From Actinomycetospora sp. NBRC 106378 (GTDB lineage Bacteria; Actinomycetota; Actinomycetes; Mycobacteriales; Pseudonocardiaceae): 64,000 nucleotides of DNA. This document shows, in pieces, positions 11,433-28,601 of this stretch (position 1 is the first letter of the stretch; each line of letters opens with the position of its first letter). The position numbers and the translations under genes are program-made. The stretch spans positions 1 to 64,000 of the forward strand of contig NZ_BSTT01000015.1 in NCBI RefSeq assembly GCF_030269685.1, read 5' to 3'. The notes below the pieces were generated by a model. The model did not search any database. It saw only the letters and a program-made list of their open reading frames with translations, and was not told the DNA's origin.

Positions 11433-12279
11433 GCTTCAGGGCACTCTCGTAGAGGGCGTTGGTCGGCACCCCGTGGGCGGTGCCGACCTCCTTCGCCGCC
11501 TCCTTGAGGCGCACCCCGGCCGCGGCGCGGGCGAGGACCTCCGCCGCCAGGTCGTCCGGCTCCGGGGCCGTCCGGACGGCGGGTCCGAGGACCACGGTGA
11601 TCTCGCCGAGCACGTCGCCCGCGGCCCACACGGCCAGCTCGCCGAGCGTGCCGCGCAGGACCTCCTCGTGGGTCTTGGTCAGCTCCCGGCACACCGCGGC
11701 GCGGCGGTCGGCGCCGAGCACCCGCGCGGCGACGTCCAACGTCCGGCCGAGCCGCCGCGGCGACTCGAAGAACACCACCGTGCGGGGTTCGTCGGCGAGC
11801 TCGCTGAACCACCGGTCCCGCTTGTGCTCCGTGCGCGGCGCGAACCCCTCGAAGCAGAACCGGTCGGTGGGCAGCCCCGAGACCGCGAGCGCCGCGAGCA
11901 CCGCCGACGGCCCCGGCAGGCAGCGCACGAGGACGTCCGCCTCCACCGCGGCGGCGACCAGGCGGTAGCCGGGGTCGGACACGGCGGGCATCCCGGCGTC
12001 GGTGACGACGAGGACGGTCGCGCCGCCCTGCAGGTCCTCGACCAGCCGCGGGATGCGGTCGCGCTCGACGTCCTCGTAGAACGACACCTTGCGCCCGCCG
12101 ACGGTCACACCCAGCGCGGCGGCGAGCCGACCCAACCGGCGCGTGTCCTCGACGGCGACCACGTCCGCCGTCGCCAACGCGTCCCGCAGCCGCTGCGAGG
12201 CGTCGTCGGGGTTGCCGAGCGGGGTCGCGGCGAGGAGGAGGACACCGCCCTCCGGGCGACGGGCGGAGTCGGCGGACAC
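11422..12279 (-). CDS. rsmI: 16S rRNA (cytidine(1402)-2'-O)-methyltransferase
   Basis: About 285 residues of the TP-methylase fold. LLLAATPLGNPDDASQR at the N terminus, VAVEDTRRLGRL, VTDAGMPAVSDPGYRL (SAM-binding), LPGPSAVLAAL and FEGFAPR are RsmI hallmarks. It 2'-O-methylates C1402 of 16S rRNA with SAM. Its divergent position next to a protein mannosyltransferase matches the mycobacterial Rv1003/Rv1002c arrangement. I choose the GTG at 12279 because TACCCT on the minus strand lies 8 nt upstream. An in-frame ATG at 12321 would add 14 unsupported residues. Confidence 0.9.
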   Translation of the reverse strand: MSADSARRPEGGVLLLAATPLGNPDDASQRLRDALATADVVAVEDTRRLGRLAAALGVTVGGRKVSFYEDVERDRIPRLVEDLQGGATVLVVTDAGMPAVSDPGYRLVAAAVEADVLVRCLPGPSAVLAALAVSGLPTDRFCFEGFAPRTEHKRDRWFSELADEPRTVVFFESPRRLGRTLDVAARVLGADRRAAVCRELTKTHEEVLRGTLGELAVWAAGDVLGEITVVLGPAVRTAPEPDDLAAEVLARAAAGVRLKEAAKEVGTAHGVPTNALYESALKLRG

Positions 12280-12287
12280 GGGACCTG

Positions 12288-12293
12288 AGGGTA
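12288..12293 (-). promoter_or_regulatory. -10 box (TACCCT) for leaderless rsmI transcript
   Basis: On the minus strand TACCCT ends 8 nt before the GTG start at 12279, with no ribosome site between them. It implies a leaderless mRNA and supports the chosen start. Confidence 0.5.
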
Positions 12294-12471
12294 GGCGTCC
12301 CGCACGTCCGCGGCGGCGCACGGCCGACGCCCGACCGTCAGCAGGCCACCCCGGTCGTCAGGACCGGTCGAGCGCGTCCAGGTTGCCTCAGCGCTCATCG
12401 GCTCTCACCTCCTCGGATGGAGCTCAGCGTCCCACGGTTCCCACGATCTCGGACCGGGTCCGGTCAGGCCG

Positions 12472-12477
12472 TACGAT
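12472..12477 (+). promoter_or_regulatory. -10 box (TACGAT) for leaderless pmt transcript
   Basis: TACGAT lies 8 nt before the GTG at 12486, in the same geometry as the rsmI and GGCT promoters. The 8 intervening bases (CAGCTCCC) lack a ribosome-binding site. Confidence 0.5.
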
Positions 12478-12485
12478 CAGCTCCC

Positions 12486-14081
12486 GTGACGGCCGGCAGC
12501 ACGCTCGAGAAGCCGACCACCCCCGCCGTCGGGAACGCCGATCCGCGCGGGGTGCTGGCGCCCGGGCCCCGTGGGGTGGAGAGCCTGCTCGGGCGGCCGA
12601 TGCCGGCCGACCGGCTGCGCGGCTGGGTGGTCACGCTGCTGGTCACCGTGATCGGCGGGCTGGTCCGCTTCTGGAACCTGGGCTGGCCGAGCGACAACGG
12701 CACGCCGGTGTTCGACGAGAAGCACTACGTGCCGCAGACGTGGCAGGTCCTGCGCAACGGTGGGTACGAGGACAACCCGGGCTACGAGCTCGTGGTGCAC
12801 CCGCCCCTGTCGAAGCAGCTCATGGCCGTCGGACAGTGGATCTTCGGGTACGACCCGCTGGGCTGGCGGGTGGTCAGCGCGCTCGCCGGGACCGTCTGCG
12901 TGCTGCTGATCGTCCGCATCGCGCGGCGGCTCACGCGCTCCACGCTGCTCGGCGCGGTCGCGGGTGTCCTGCTGATCTGCGACGGCCTGAGCCAGGTGTC
13001 GAGCCGCGTCGGGATGATCGACATCTACCCGGCGGTGTTCGTGCTCGGCGCGTTCGCCGCGATCCTCGCCGACCGCGACGACGTCCGGTCCCGGTTCGCG
13101 ACGGTGGTCGCCGAGGGCCGGATCCTCGACACCCCGTTCGGGCCGCGGCTCGGCGTCCGCTGGTGGCGGTTCGCCGCGGGCGTGTGCATCGGGCTCGCCC
13201 TGGCGAGCAAGTGGTCCGGCCTGTACTACGTGCTCTTCCTCGGCGCGCTCGTCGTCGGCTTCGACGTCGCCGCCCGCCGTGCGGCCGGGGTGGCGCGGCC
13301 GTGGGTGGGCACGCTCGTGCGGGACGTGCTGCCCCTGGTGTGGGCGTTCCTCGCCATTCCGATCCTGGTCTACCTCGCGAGCTGGCTGCCCTGGATCGCC
13401 TCGGAGACCGGGACCGACCGGCACGTCGCCGCGGCGAAGGGCGACTCCGTCGGGCTCTACGCGCTGCTGCCCGACTGGCTGCCCGACTGGTTCCGCGGCA
13501 TGGCCTACTTCTCGTCCAAGGTGCTCGAGTTCCACGCGACGCTCGCCACGCCGCGCGGCAACCCGCACCCGTGGGAGTCGAAGCCCTGGACGTGGCCGAT
13601 GGGGCTGCGCCCGATGCTCTACTACTACGAGTCCGGTGCGGGTGCGCCCGGCTGCGGGTCCGACGACTGCGTCGGCTCGGTGATGGCGATCGGCACGCCC
13701 GCGATCTGGTGGCTCGCCTTCCCCGTCCTGGGCTGGGGCCTCTGGCGGTGGATCACCGCCCGCGACTGGCGCTACGCCGCGGTGCTCGTCGGCTACGGCG
13801 CCGGCATCCTGCCGTGGTTCACCGACATCGACCGGCAGATGTACTTCTTCTACATGACGCCGGTGATCCCGTTCCTGATCCTGGCGCTCACCCTGGTCCT
13901 CGGCGAGATCCTCGGCCGCCGCACCGCCGGGCCGGAACGACGGTCCACCGGACGGATGGTCGTCGCGCTGTACGTCGGCGTCGTCGTCGCCAACTTCGCG
14001 TGGCTGTGGCCGATCCTCGTCGGCGCGTCGATCACGGCCGCCCGCTGGAACGCGGAGCTGTGGCTCCCGTCGTGGCGCTGA
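12486..14081 (+). CDS. pmt: Dolichyl-phosphate-mannose--protein mannosyltransferase (PMT)
   Basis: A 531-residue GT39-type integral membrane enzyme. The first periplasmic loop contains FDEKHYVPQTWQVLR with the conserved Asp-Glu pair, followed by VVHPPLSKQL. About ten hydrophobic helices follow, and WESKPWTWPMGLRPMLYYY is the conserved loop. It transfers mannose from polyprenyl-phosphate-mannose to Ser/Thr of secreted proteins. The GTG at 12486 is supported by a -10 box 8 nt upstream. The divergent rsmI neighbour is the same as in mycobacteria. The next gene starts 4 bp after its stop. Confidence 0.92.
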   Translation: MTAGSTLEKPTTPAVGNADPRGVLAPGPRGVESLLGRPMPADRLRGWVVTLLVTVIGGLVRFWNLGWPSDNGTPVFDEKHYVPQTWQVLRNGGYEDNPGYELVVHPPLSKQLMAVGQWIFGYDPLGWRVVSALAGTVCVLLIVRIARRLTRSTLLGAVAGVLLICDGLSQVSSRVGMIDIYPAVFVLGAFAAILADRDDVRSRFATVVAEGRILDTPFGPRLGVRWWRFAAGVCIGLALASKWSGLYYVLFLGALVVGFDVAARRAAGVARPWVGTLVRDVLPLVWAFLAIPILVYLASWLPWIASETGTDRHVAAAKGDSVGLYALLPDWLPDWFRGMAYFSSKVLEFHATLATPRGNPHPWESKPWTWPMGLRPMLYYYESGAGAPGCGSDDCVGSVMAIGTPAIWWLAFPVLGWGLWRWITARDWRYAAVLVGYGAGILPWFTDIDRQMYFFYMTPVIPFLILALTLVLGEILGRRTAGPERRSTGRMVVALYVGVVVANFAWLWPILVGASITAARWNAELWLPSWR

Positions 14082-14085
14082 GCTG

Positions 14086-14796
14086 GTGCTGACCCGGGCG
14101 CTGCTGTTCTCGTTGATTCCCGTCGCCGCCGCGCTCGTGTCGGGGCTGGTGGCGGCGGTCCGTCCGCCCGGACGCCGGGTGACCAGCGGCATCCAGCACT
14201 TCGCCGCCGGAGTGGTCTTCGCGGCCGCGGCGATCGAGCTGCTGCCCGGGGTCCTGCACCAGGAGCCCTGGGTGGCGATCGCCGGCTTCGGAGCGGGCAT
14301 CGCGGTGATGTTCAGCTTCCGGGCCGCGGGCAAGGTCCTGGAGGCGCGGCCCTCCGCCGCGGCCCTGCCGGTCGGGCTCGCCGTGGCGACCGGGGTGGAC
14401 TTCGCCGTCGACGGCATCGTCCTCGGCGCCGGGTTCGCCGCCGGTGCGACGACGGGCGTGCTGCTCTCGATCGCCCTCGCCATCGAGTACCTCTTCGTGG
14501 GGCTCTCCCTGTCCGCGGCCATGACGGGCGGCGCGTCCCGGACCCTCGTCGCCACCGCCCCGACGGCGCTGGCCCTGCTCACGGTGGTCGGGACGGCGGT
14601 CGGCGTGCTGTGGCTGGGGGCGGCCTCCCCGACGCTGCTCGCCGGCGTGCTCGCATTCGGCGCCGTCGCCTTCATGTACCTCGCCACGGAGGAGCTGCTG
14701 GTCGAGGCCCACGAGCAGGGCGAGACCGCGCTCGGCTCGGTCGGGTTCTTCGTCGGCTTCCTGATCTACCTGCTGCTCGACGAGCTCATCGGCTGA
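14086..14796 (+). CDS. ZIP-family divalent metal transporter
   Basis: A 236-residue protein with about seven to eight hydrophobic helices. Helix 2 carries GIQHFAAGVVFAAAAIELLPG, and GVDFAVDGIVLGAGFAAG and IALAIEYLFVGLSLSA correspond to the metal-lining helices of ZIP proteins. The usual His residues of helix 4/5 are replaced by acidic residues, as in some bacterial ZupT/ZIP-like proteins. It probably moves Zn(II) or another divalent cation into the cytosol. The GTG start at 14086 lies 4 bp after the pmt stop, so the two are likely one transcript. Confidence 0.75.
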   Translation: MLTRALLFSLIPVAAALVSGLVAAVRPPGRRVTSGIQHFAAGVVFAAAAIELLPGVLHQEPWVAIAGFGAGIAVMFSFRAAGKVLEARPSAAALPVGLAVATGVDFAVDGIVLGAGFAAGATTGVLLSIALAIEYLFVGLSLSAAMTGGASRTLVATAPTALALLTVVGTAVGVLWLGAASPTLLAGVLAFGAVAFMYLATEELLVEAHEQGETALGSVGFFVGFLIYLLLDELIG

Positions 14797-15457
14797 GCAC
14801 CGCGAACCGGGCCCCCGTCGGGTCCTCCAGCACGGCGCGCTCCGCGTCCTTCCCGACGACGAGGCCTCCCGCCGCCCCGGCCGCGGCGGCGGCCGCGTCG
14901 ACGTCGGCGACCGCGAAGTGCACCAGCCAGTGCGGCAGCACGTCGCCCGCGAAGGTCACCGCCCCGAACGCGGGCCCGCCGTCGAGGTGCAGCGTGGTGG
15001 TGCCGGGCTCGTCGGTCGGGGCGTGGGTCCAGCCGAACACGCCGGTGCAGAAGGTCTTCGTCTGCCCCGGTTCGGCCGACGCGGCCTCGGCCCAGGCCAC
15101 CGGGTCGGCGTGGACGTCGGCCTCCCACACGCCGAGCGGGGCCCCACCCGCGTCGATCGCGACGACGACGAGGCCCCCGGCCCCGTCGTCGTCCGGTCCG
15201 TGCAGGACCTGCCCGCCGGACTCCTCGATCGCCGCGGCGGTCTCGGCGGCGTCGGGGACGGCGACGTAGAGCGTCCAGCCCGGCGGGCTGCCCGCCGGGC
15301 CGCCGAGGCCCGCCACCCGCCGCCCTCCGTCGAGCGCCACCGCCGCGTGGTGGGCCGCCGCGCCCTCGTCGGTGAACGTCCAGCCCAGGACCGGGCCGTA
15401 GAACTCCGCCCCCGCCCCCGCCGTCAGGTCCGCCCAGCACGGGAGCCCGTCGCTCAT
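14786..15457 (-). CDS. Two-domain VOC (glyoxalase/bleomycin-resistance fold) protein
   Basis: About 223 residues with two VOC repeats: EFYGPVLGWTF in the first half and TFCTGVFGWTH in the second, each followed by HLDGG/ALDGG and the WTLYVAVPD / WLVHFAVADVD pattern. Such tandem VOC proteins are common in actinobacteria near stress or resistance genes. No enzymatic role can be set from sequence. The ATG at 15457 (MSDGLPCWADL) fits the family N terminus. The stop overlaps the 3' end of the ZIP gene by 11 bp on the opposite strand. Confidence 0.75.
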   Translation of the reverse strand: MSDGLPCWADLTAGAGAEFYGPVLGWTFTDEGAAAHHAAVALDGGRRVAGLGGPAGSPPGWTLYVAVPDAAETAAAIEESGGQVLHGPDDDGAGGLVVVAIDAGGAPLGVWEADVHADPVAWAEAASAEPGQTKTFCTGVFGWTHAPTDEPGTTTLHLDGGPAFGAVTFAGDVLPHWLVHFAVADVDAAAAAAGAAGGLVVGKDAERAVLEDPTGARFAVLSR

Positions 15458-15547
15458 GGCGTCGAGTGTGACGCACGCAACCCCGCGACGCTTCCTGTCA
15501 CGAGCGTTAGGCTCACGCATGTTCTAGTAATCGGAGGAGGAGTCGCC

Positions 15548-16474
15548 GTGGTCCAGGGACCGGGTCGCCCCGTCGTATCCGTCGCACCCGTGACGCTCCC
15601 GGCGCCGGGTCGAGGGGTCGATCTCGAGGTGCGGGTGTCCGCGCCGGTGACGGGCACGGATCTGCCGGTGGTGGCGTTCTCGCACGGGTTCGGTTCGTCG
15701 GCCCGGGCGTACGGGCCGCTGGTCGACGTCTGGGCGGCGCACGGGTTCGTGGTGGTCCAGCCGACGCACCTCGACTCGCGGACCTTGGGGCTCCCGCCCG
15801 GCGACCCGCGCGCCGACCGGCCGTGGCGGACCCGGGCCGAGGACCTCCGCCGGGTCCTCGACGACCTCGGGACCCTGACGGCCGCCGTCCCCGGACTCGA
15901 GGGACGCGTCGACCCCGCCCGTGTCGGGGTGGCCGGACACTCCTTCGGCGGCCAGACCGCGGGGCTCCTGCTCGGCCTGCGCGTGCTCGACCCGGACGGC
16001 GAGCCGGGCCCCGACCTGACCGACGCGCGCGCCCGGGTGGGGGTCCTCCTCGCGACCGCCGGACGCGGCGGGGACGCCCTCGCGCCCGGCATGATCGAGC
16101 GCATGCCGTGGCTGAACCCCGACTTCGAGGAGCTGCGCACCCCGACCCTCGTCGTCGTCGGGGACGCCGACCACAGCCCGCTGACCGTCCGCGGTCCGGA
16201 CTGGATGACCGACCCCTACCGGCTCGCCCCGGGCGCGACCGACCTGCTCACCGTCCTCGGCGGGGAGCACTCGCTCGGCGGCATCGCCGGGTACGAGGCG
16301 GCCGAGACCACCGACGAGGACCCGGCGCGCGTCGCGGTCGTGGCGCGGGCGACGGGGGCGTACCTGCGCAGCGCGCTCGTCCCCGAGGACGACGCCTGGC
16401 CGCGGGTCCGGGCCGCCCTCGACCCGTCCGTCGTCCGGCTCGAGAGCCGCGACGGCGCGGTCGGCCGGGCGTAG
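15548..16474 (+). CDS. Alpha/beta hydrolase (chlorophyllase/PAF-AH-like group)
   Basis: A 308-residue hydrolase with the HGFGSSARAYGPL oxyanion region near 55 and the nucleophile elbow GHSFGGQTAG near 137. VVVGDADHSP supplies the acid, and GGEHSLGG supplies the catalytic His. There is no signal peptide, so it is cytosolic. The GTG at 15548 follows GGAGGAGG at ideal spacing. The TetR regulator begins 5 bp after its stop, suggesting a self-contained regulated pair. Substrate unknown. Confidence 0.75.
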   Translation: MVQGPGRPVVSVAPVTLPAPGRGVDLEVRVSAPVTGTDLPVVAFSHGFGSSARAYGPLVDVWAAHGFVVVQPTHLDSRTLGLPPGDPRADRPWRTRAEDLRRVLDDLGTLTAAVPGLEGRVDPARVGVAGHSFGGQTAGLLLGLRVLDPDGEPGPDLTDARARVGVLLATAGRGGDALAPGMIERMPWLNPDFEELRTPTLVVVGDADHSPLTVRGPDWMTDPYRLAPGATDLLTVLGGEHSLGGIAGYEAAETTDEDPARVAVVARATGAYLRSALVPEDDAWPRVRAALDPSVVRLESRDGAVGRA

Positions 16475-16478
16475 CCCG

Positions 16479-17042
16479 GTGGTCGGACGCCCCGTCGACC
16501 ACCGACGCCGGGCCGCGCTGCTCGACGCGGCCGTCGACCACGCGACCGGGGAGGTGTTCGGGGACCTGTCGTTCCGCTCGGTCGCCACGGCGCTCGGCGT
16601 CTCGACCACCACCCTGGTGCACCACTTCGGGACCAAGGAGCAGCTGCTCGAGAGCATCCTCGGCCGGCTCCGCGAGCGGCTGGTCGAGTCGTCCCGCGCG
16701 ACGGCCGGGCCCCACCCCGACCTCGCGACGGCGGCTCGGGGGTTCTGGAGCTGGAGCGCCGACCCGGTGCGGTGGCCGACGTTCCGGCTCTTCTTCGCCG
16801 TCTACGGCCACGCCGTCCAGTCCCCCGGCAGCTTCGACGGCTTCCTGCGCACGGTGGGCGCCGACTGGATCGCGGCCCTCACCGCGGCGCAGGGTCCCGG
16901 GGTCGACCCCGCCACCGCCGCCGCGCGGTCGACCCTCGTGGTGGCGACCCTGCGCGGGCTGCTGCTCGACCTGCTCGCCACCGGCGAACGGGACCGGGTC
17001 GAGGCGGCCGCGTCGATGTTCCTCGCCTCGCTCGGGCCCTGA
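16479..17042 (+). CDS. TetR-family transcriptional regulator
   Basis: A 187-residue regulator. The N-terminal HTH reads RRAALLDAAVDH...LSFRSVATALGVSTTTLVHHFGTKEQLLESIL, the typical TetR helix-turn-helix (about 10-60). A helical ligand domain follows. It starts with GTG 5 bp downstream of the alpha/beta hydrolase and probably represses that pair. No obvious operator was identified. It precedes the cluster border. Confidence 0.85.
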   Translation: MVGRPVDHRRRAALLDAAVDHATGEVFGDLSFRSVATALGVSTTTLVHHFGTKEQLLESILGRLRERLVESSRATAGPHPDLATAARGFWSWSADPVRWPTFRLFFAVYGHAVQSPGSFDGFLRTVGADWIAALTAAQGPGVDPATAAARSTLVVATLRGLLLDLLATGERDRVEAAASMFLASLGP

Positions 17043-17158
17043 CCGTCGCCCCTCCGCACCCGGCCCGACGACCGGCCGCCGCCGGGCTGGGCACCGCTGC
17101 GATCAGGATTCCACCGGCCTCCCCGAGCGTGGGTGCACCGACGATCCAGGAGGTCCGC

Positions 17159-18184
17159 ATGCGCATCGACGAGGTCTATCTGACGGCGACCGGGGTCGGT
17201 CTCCCACCGCGGCGGCCCGTCGCCGACGCGGTGGCCGCGGGCGAGGTCGGAGCCGGGCCCGCCCGGGCCAGTGGCCTGCAGTCGGTGACCTGTGCCGTGG
17301 ACGAGTCGGCGCCCGAGATGGCGGTCCGCGCCGCCCGGCAGGCGCTCCGACGGTCCCCGGCCGTCGAGCCCGACCTGGTCGTGCACGCCTGCAACCACCA
17401 CCAGGGTCAGGACATGTGGCCGGTCGCCTCGTACGTCCTGCGGGAGGCGGTCGGACCCGGGCCCCGGTCCTGCTCCGCGCTCGAGGTGCGGCAGATGTCC
17501 AACGGTGGTCTCGCCGCGCTCGACCTCGCGGCCCGCTCGGTGACCGCGACCGGGGGCGACGCGCTGGTCACCACGGGCGACCGCTTCGTCCTGCCCGCGA
17601 TCGACCGCTGGCGGACCGACCCCGGCACGCCCTACGGCGACGGCGGCACGGCGGCCGTGCTCTCGCGCACGCCGGGCTTCGCCGCGCTGCGGGCCGTCGC
17701 CGTGCACAGCGACCCGGACCTGGAGCCGATGCACCGCGCGTCCGCCACGTTCACCGACGCGCCGTTCCCGGACGGTCCGCTGGACTTCGACGCGGCGCAC
17801 GCCTCGTTCGTCGAACGGCACGGGATGACCTTCGGGGTGGCGCGTACCGACCGCGGACAGCAGGCCGTCCTCGACCGGGTGCTGGCCGACGCGGACATGA
17901 AGCTCGGCGACGCCGACTGGGTCCTGCTGCCGCACTTCGGCCGGCGGCGTCTGTCGGCGATCTTCCACGGCCCGCTCGGGATCGACCCGGAGCGCACGGC
18001 GGCCGACCTGGGCACGACCACCGGTCACCTCGGGGCGGGCGACCAGATCGCCGGGCTCGACCACCTCGCCGTGTCCGGCCGGCTCCGACCGGGTCAGCGC
18101 TGCCTGCTCCTCGGGGTGGGCGCCGGCTTCAGCTGGGGCGCGGCGGTCGTGGACGTGCTCGCCGAGCCGCCGGTCCGACCCTGA
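17159..18184 (+). CDS. KASIII-like acyltransferase with Ser in place of the catalytic Cys
   Basis: A 341-residue thiolase-fold protein of the FabH/KSIII group. Aligning EVRQMSNGGLAALDLA with the usual D-I-x-x-x-C-S-G-F puts Ser114 in the Cys position. His259 is kept (LLPHFG), while the Asn position holds His290 (TTGHLGAGD). A Ser nucleophile is known from DpsC of daunorubicin, and KSIII-like acyltransferases such as ChlB3/CalO4/AviN move acyl groups off type I PKS carriers. I infer acyl transfer or starter selection rather than condensation. AGGAGG precedes the ATG at 17159. Convergent with the type I PKS gene. Confidence 0.75.
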   Translation: MRIDEVYLTATGVGLPPRRPVADAVAAGEVGAGPARASGLQSVTCAVDESAPEMAVRAARQALRRSPAVEPDLVVHACNHHQGQDMWPVASYVLREAVGPGPRSCSALEVRQMSNGGLAALDLAARSVTATGGDALVTTGDRFVLPAIDRWRTDPGTPYGDGGTAAVLSRTPGFAALRAVAVHSDPDLEPMHRASATFTDAPFPDGPLDFDAAHASFVERHGMTFGVARTDRGQQAVLDRVLADADMKLGDADWVLLPHFGRRRLSAIFHGPLGIDPERTAADLGTTTGHLGAGDQIAGLDHLAVSGRLRPGQRCLLLGVGAGFSWGAAVVDVLAEPPVRP

Positions 18185-18188
18185 ACGT

Positions 18189-18227
18189 CCGGCCCCGGCC
18201 GGGAGTCGCGCTCCCGGCCGGGGCCGG
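18189..18227. terminator. Bidirectional stem-loop terminator
   Basis: A perfect 17-bp stem (18189-18205 with 18211-18227) and a 5-nt loop TCGCG lie between the convergent KASIII-like gene and the type I PKS gene. A second hairpin, GGCCCCCG/CGGGGGCC at 18226-18233 and 18242-18249, follows. There is no U-tract, as is usual in high-GC actinobacteria. Confidence 0.75.
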
Positions 18228-18272
18228 CCCCCGCCCGACGACGGGGGCCCGGGCCGGACCGCACCGCGCCGA

Positions 18273-27257
<8,985 letters not shown>

Positions 27258-27338
27258 CACGCCCTCCTGGGCGGCTCGCCGGACGGACGGAGGAGGCACC
27301 CGGTGCCGTGCGGGGGGCGCACGGCACCGGTGCGGGAC

Positions 27339-28601
27339 CTAGAGGTGCTGGCGGACGACGACCGCGGAGTTGAACCCCCCGCGTCCGCGTGCCAGCACGA
27401 GGGCGACCCGGACGTCGCCGTAGCGGGGCTCGGTGACGAGGTCGATCTCGTACTCGGGCGCGGCCTCGCGGACGTTGACGGTGGGAGGGATCGCACCCCA
27501 GTAGACCGAGAGCAGGGCCGCGGCGACGTCGAGCGACCCGCCGCCCGCGAAGAGCCGGCCGGTCATCGTCTTCGGCGCCGTCACGGGGACCCCGTGCGGA
27601 CCGAAGAGCTCGACCAGGGCCCGCGCCTCGGCCGCGTCCGCCTCGGGGCTCCCCGCGGCGTCGGCGAACACGACGTCGACGTCGGCCGGGTCGACCTCCG
27701 CCTCCGCCAACGCCATCTCCGCGGCCCGCCCGAGACCCGGCCGGCGGGACCGGTCGGCGGGGTCGAACGTCGCGGCGTACCCGGCGATCTCGCCGTAGAT
27801 CCGGGTGCCCGGACGCTCGGCGGCCGAGGCCTCGGTCTCCAGGACGAAGACCGCGCCGCCCTCCCCGGGGACGTAGCCGTTCGCGTCGGCGTCGAAGGGC
27901 AGGTAGGCCCGTCGGACGTCGGTGCGCCGGCTCATGGACCCGGAGACCTGGTGGGCGACCCACGCCCACGGGCACAGCGAGCTGTCGATCCCGCCGGTGA
28001 GGGTCAGCTTCACCCCCTTGCGGATCTGGCGGCGGGCGTGCCCGATGGCGTCGAGCCCACCGGCCTGCTCGCTCACGACGACGGCACCCGGGCCCCGCGT
28101 GCCGTGCCGGATCGAGATCTGCCCGGTGTTGACCGCGTAGAACCAGGCGAAGGACTGGTAGGTGCTGACGTGGTCGGGCCCGGAGTGCCAGAGCTTCTGC
28201 ATCTCCCGCTGGCCGAACTCGTAGCCCCCCGCGGTCGCCGCGGTGATGACCGCCATGTCCCGGTCGGCGATGTCGTTCGGCCGCACGCCGGCGCTGCGCA
28301 GCGCCCAGTCGGTGCCGACGAGCGTCATCTGGGTCATGTGGTCGGTCTGGGGCAGGAGCTTGCCCTGCAGGTGCCGGTCGGCCTGGAAGCCGGGGACCTG
28401 GCCCCCGATCTTGCCCCAGTACCCCGAGGTGTCGAAGCGGGTGATCGGGGTGATCCCGCCCTGGCCGCGGAGGGCGGCCCGCCAGAAGGCCGTCGGTCCC
28501 AGCCCGATCGGTGACGCCACGCCGATCCCCGTGACCACCGTCTTCGTGCGGGTCCCGGCCCGGGGCCGTGACCTCGTCGCCGTCGTCGCCGTCGTCGTCA
28601 C
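27339..28601 (-). CDS. Type II PKS chain-length factor (KS-beta, CLF)
   Basis: A 420-residue ketosynthase-fold protein in which the Cys nucleophile is replaced by Gln179 (VVVSEQAGGLDA), the CLF hallmark. KTVVTGIGVASPIG opens the fold, and FDADANGYVPGEGGAVFVLE is the conserved loop. It forms the heterodimer with KS-alpha and sets chain length. It may also help recognise the starter. The GTG at 28601 overlaps the KS-alpha stop by 4 bp (GTGA), indicating translational coupling. The frame extends upstream inside KS-alpha without a real start. Confidence 0.93.
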   Translation of the reverse strand: MTTTATTATRSRPRAGTRTKTVVTGIGVASPIGLGPTAFWRAALRGQGGITPITRFDTSGYWGKIGGQVPGFQADRHLQGKLLPQTDHMTQMTLVGTDWALRSAGVRPNDIADRDMAVITAATAGGYEFGQREMQKLWHSGPDHVSTYQSFAWFYAVNTGQISIRHGTRGPGAVVVSEQAGGLDAIGHARRQIRKGVKLTLTGGIDSSLCPWAWVAHQVSGSMSRRTDVRRAYLPFDADANGYVPGEGGAVFVLETEASAAERPGTRIYGEIAGYAATFDPADRSRRPGLGRAAEMALAEAEVDPADVDVVFADAAGSPEADAAEARALVELFGPHGVPVTAPKTMTGRLFAGGGSLDVAAALLSVYWGAIPPTVNVREAAPEYEIDLVTEPRYGDVRVALVLARGRGGFNSAVVVRQHL

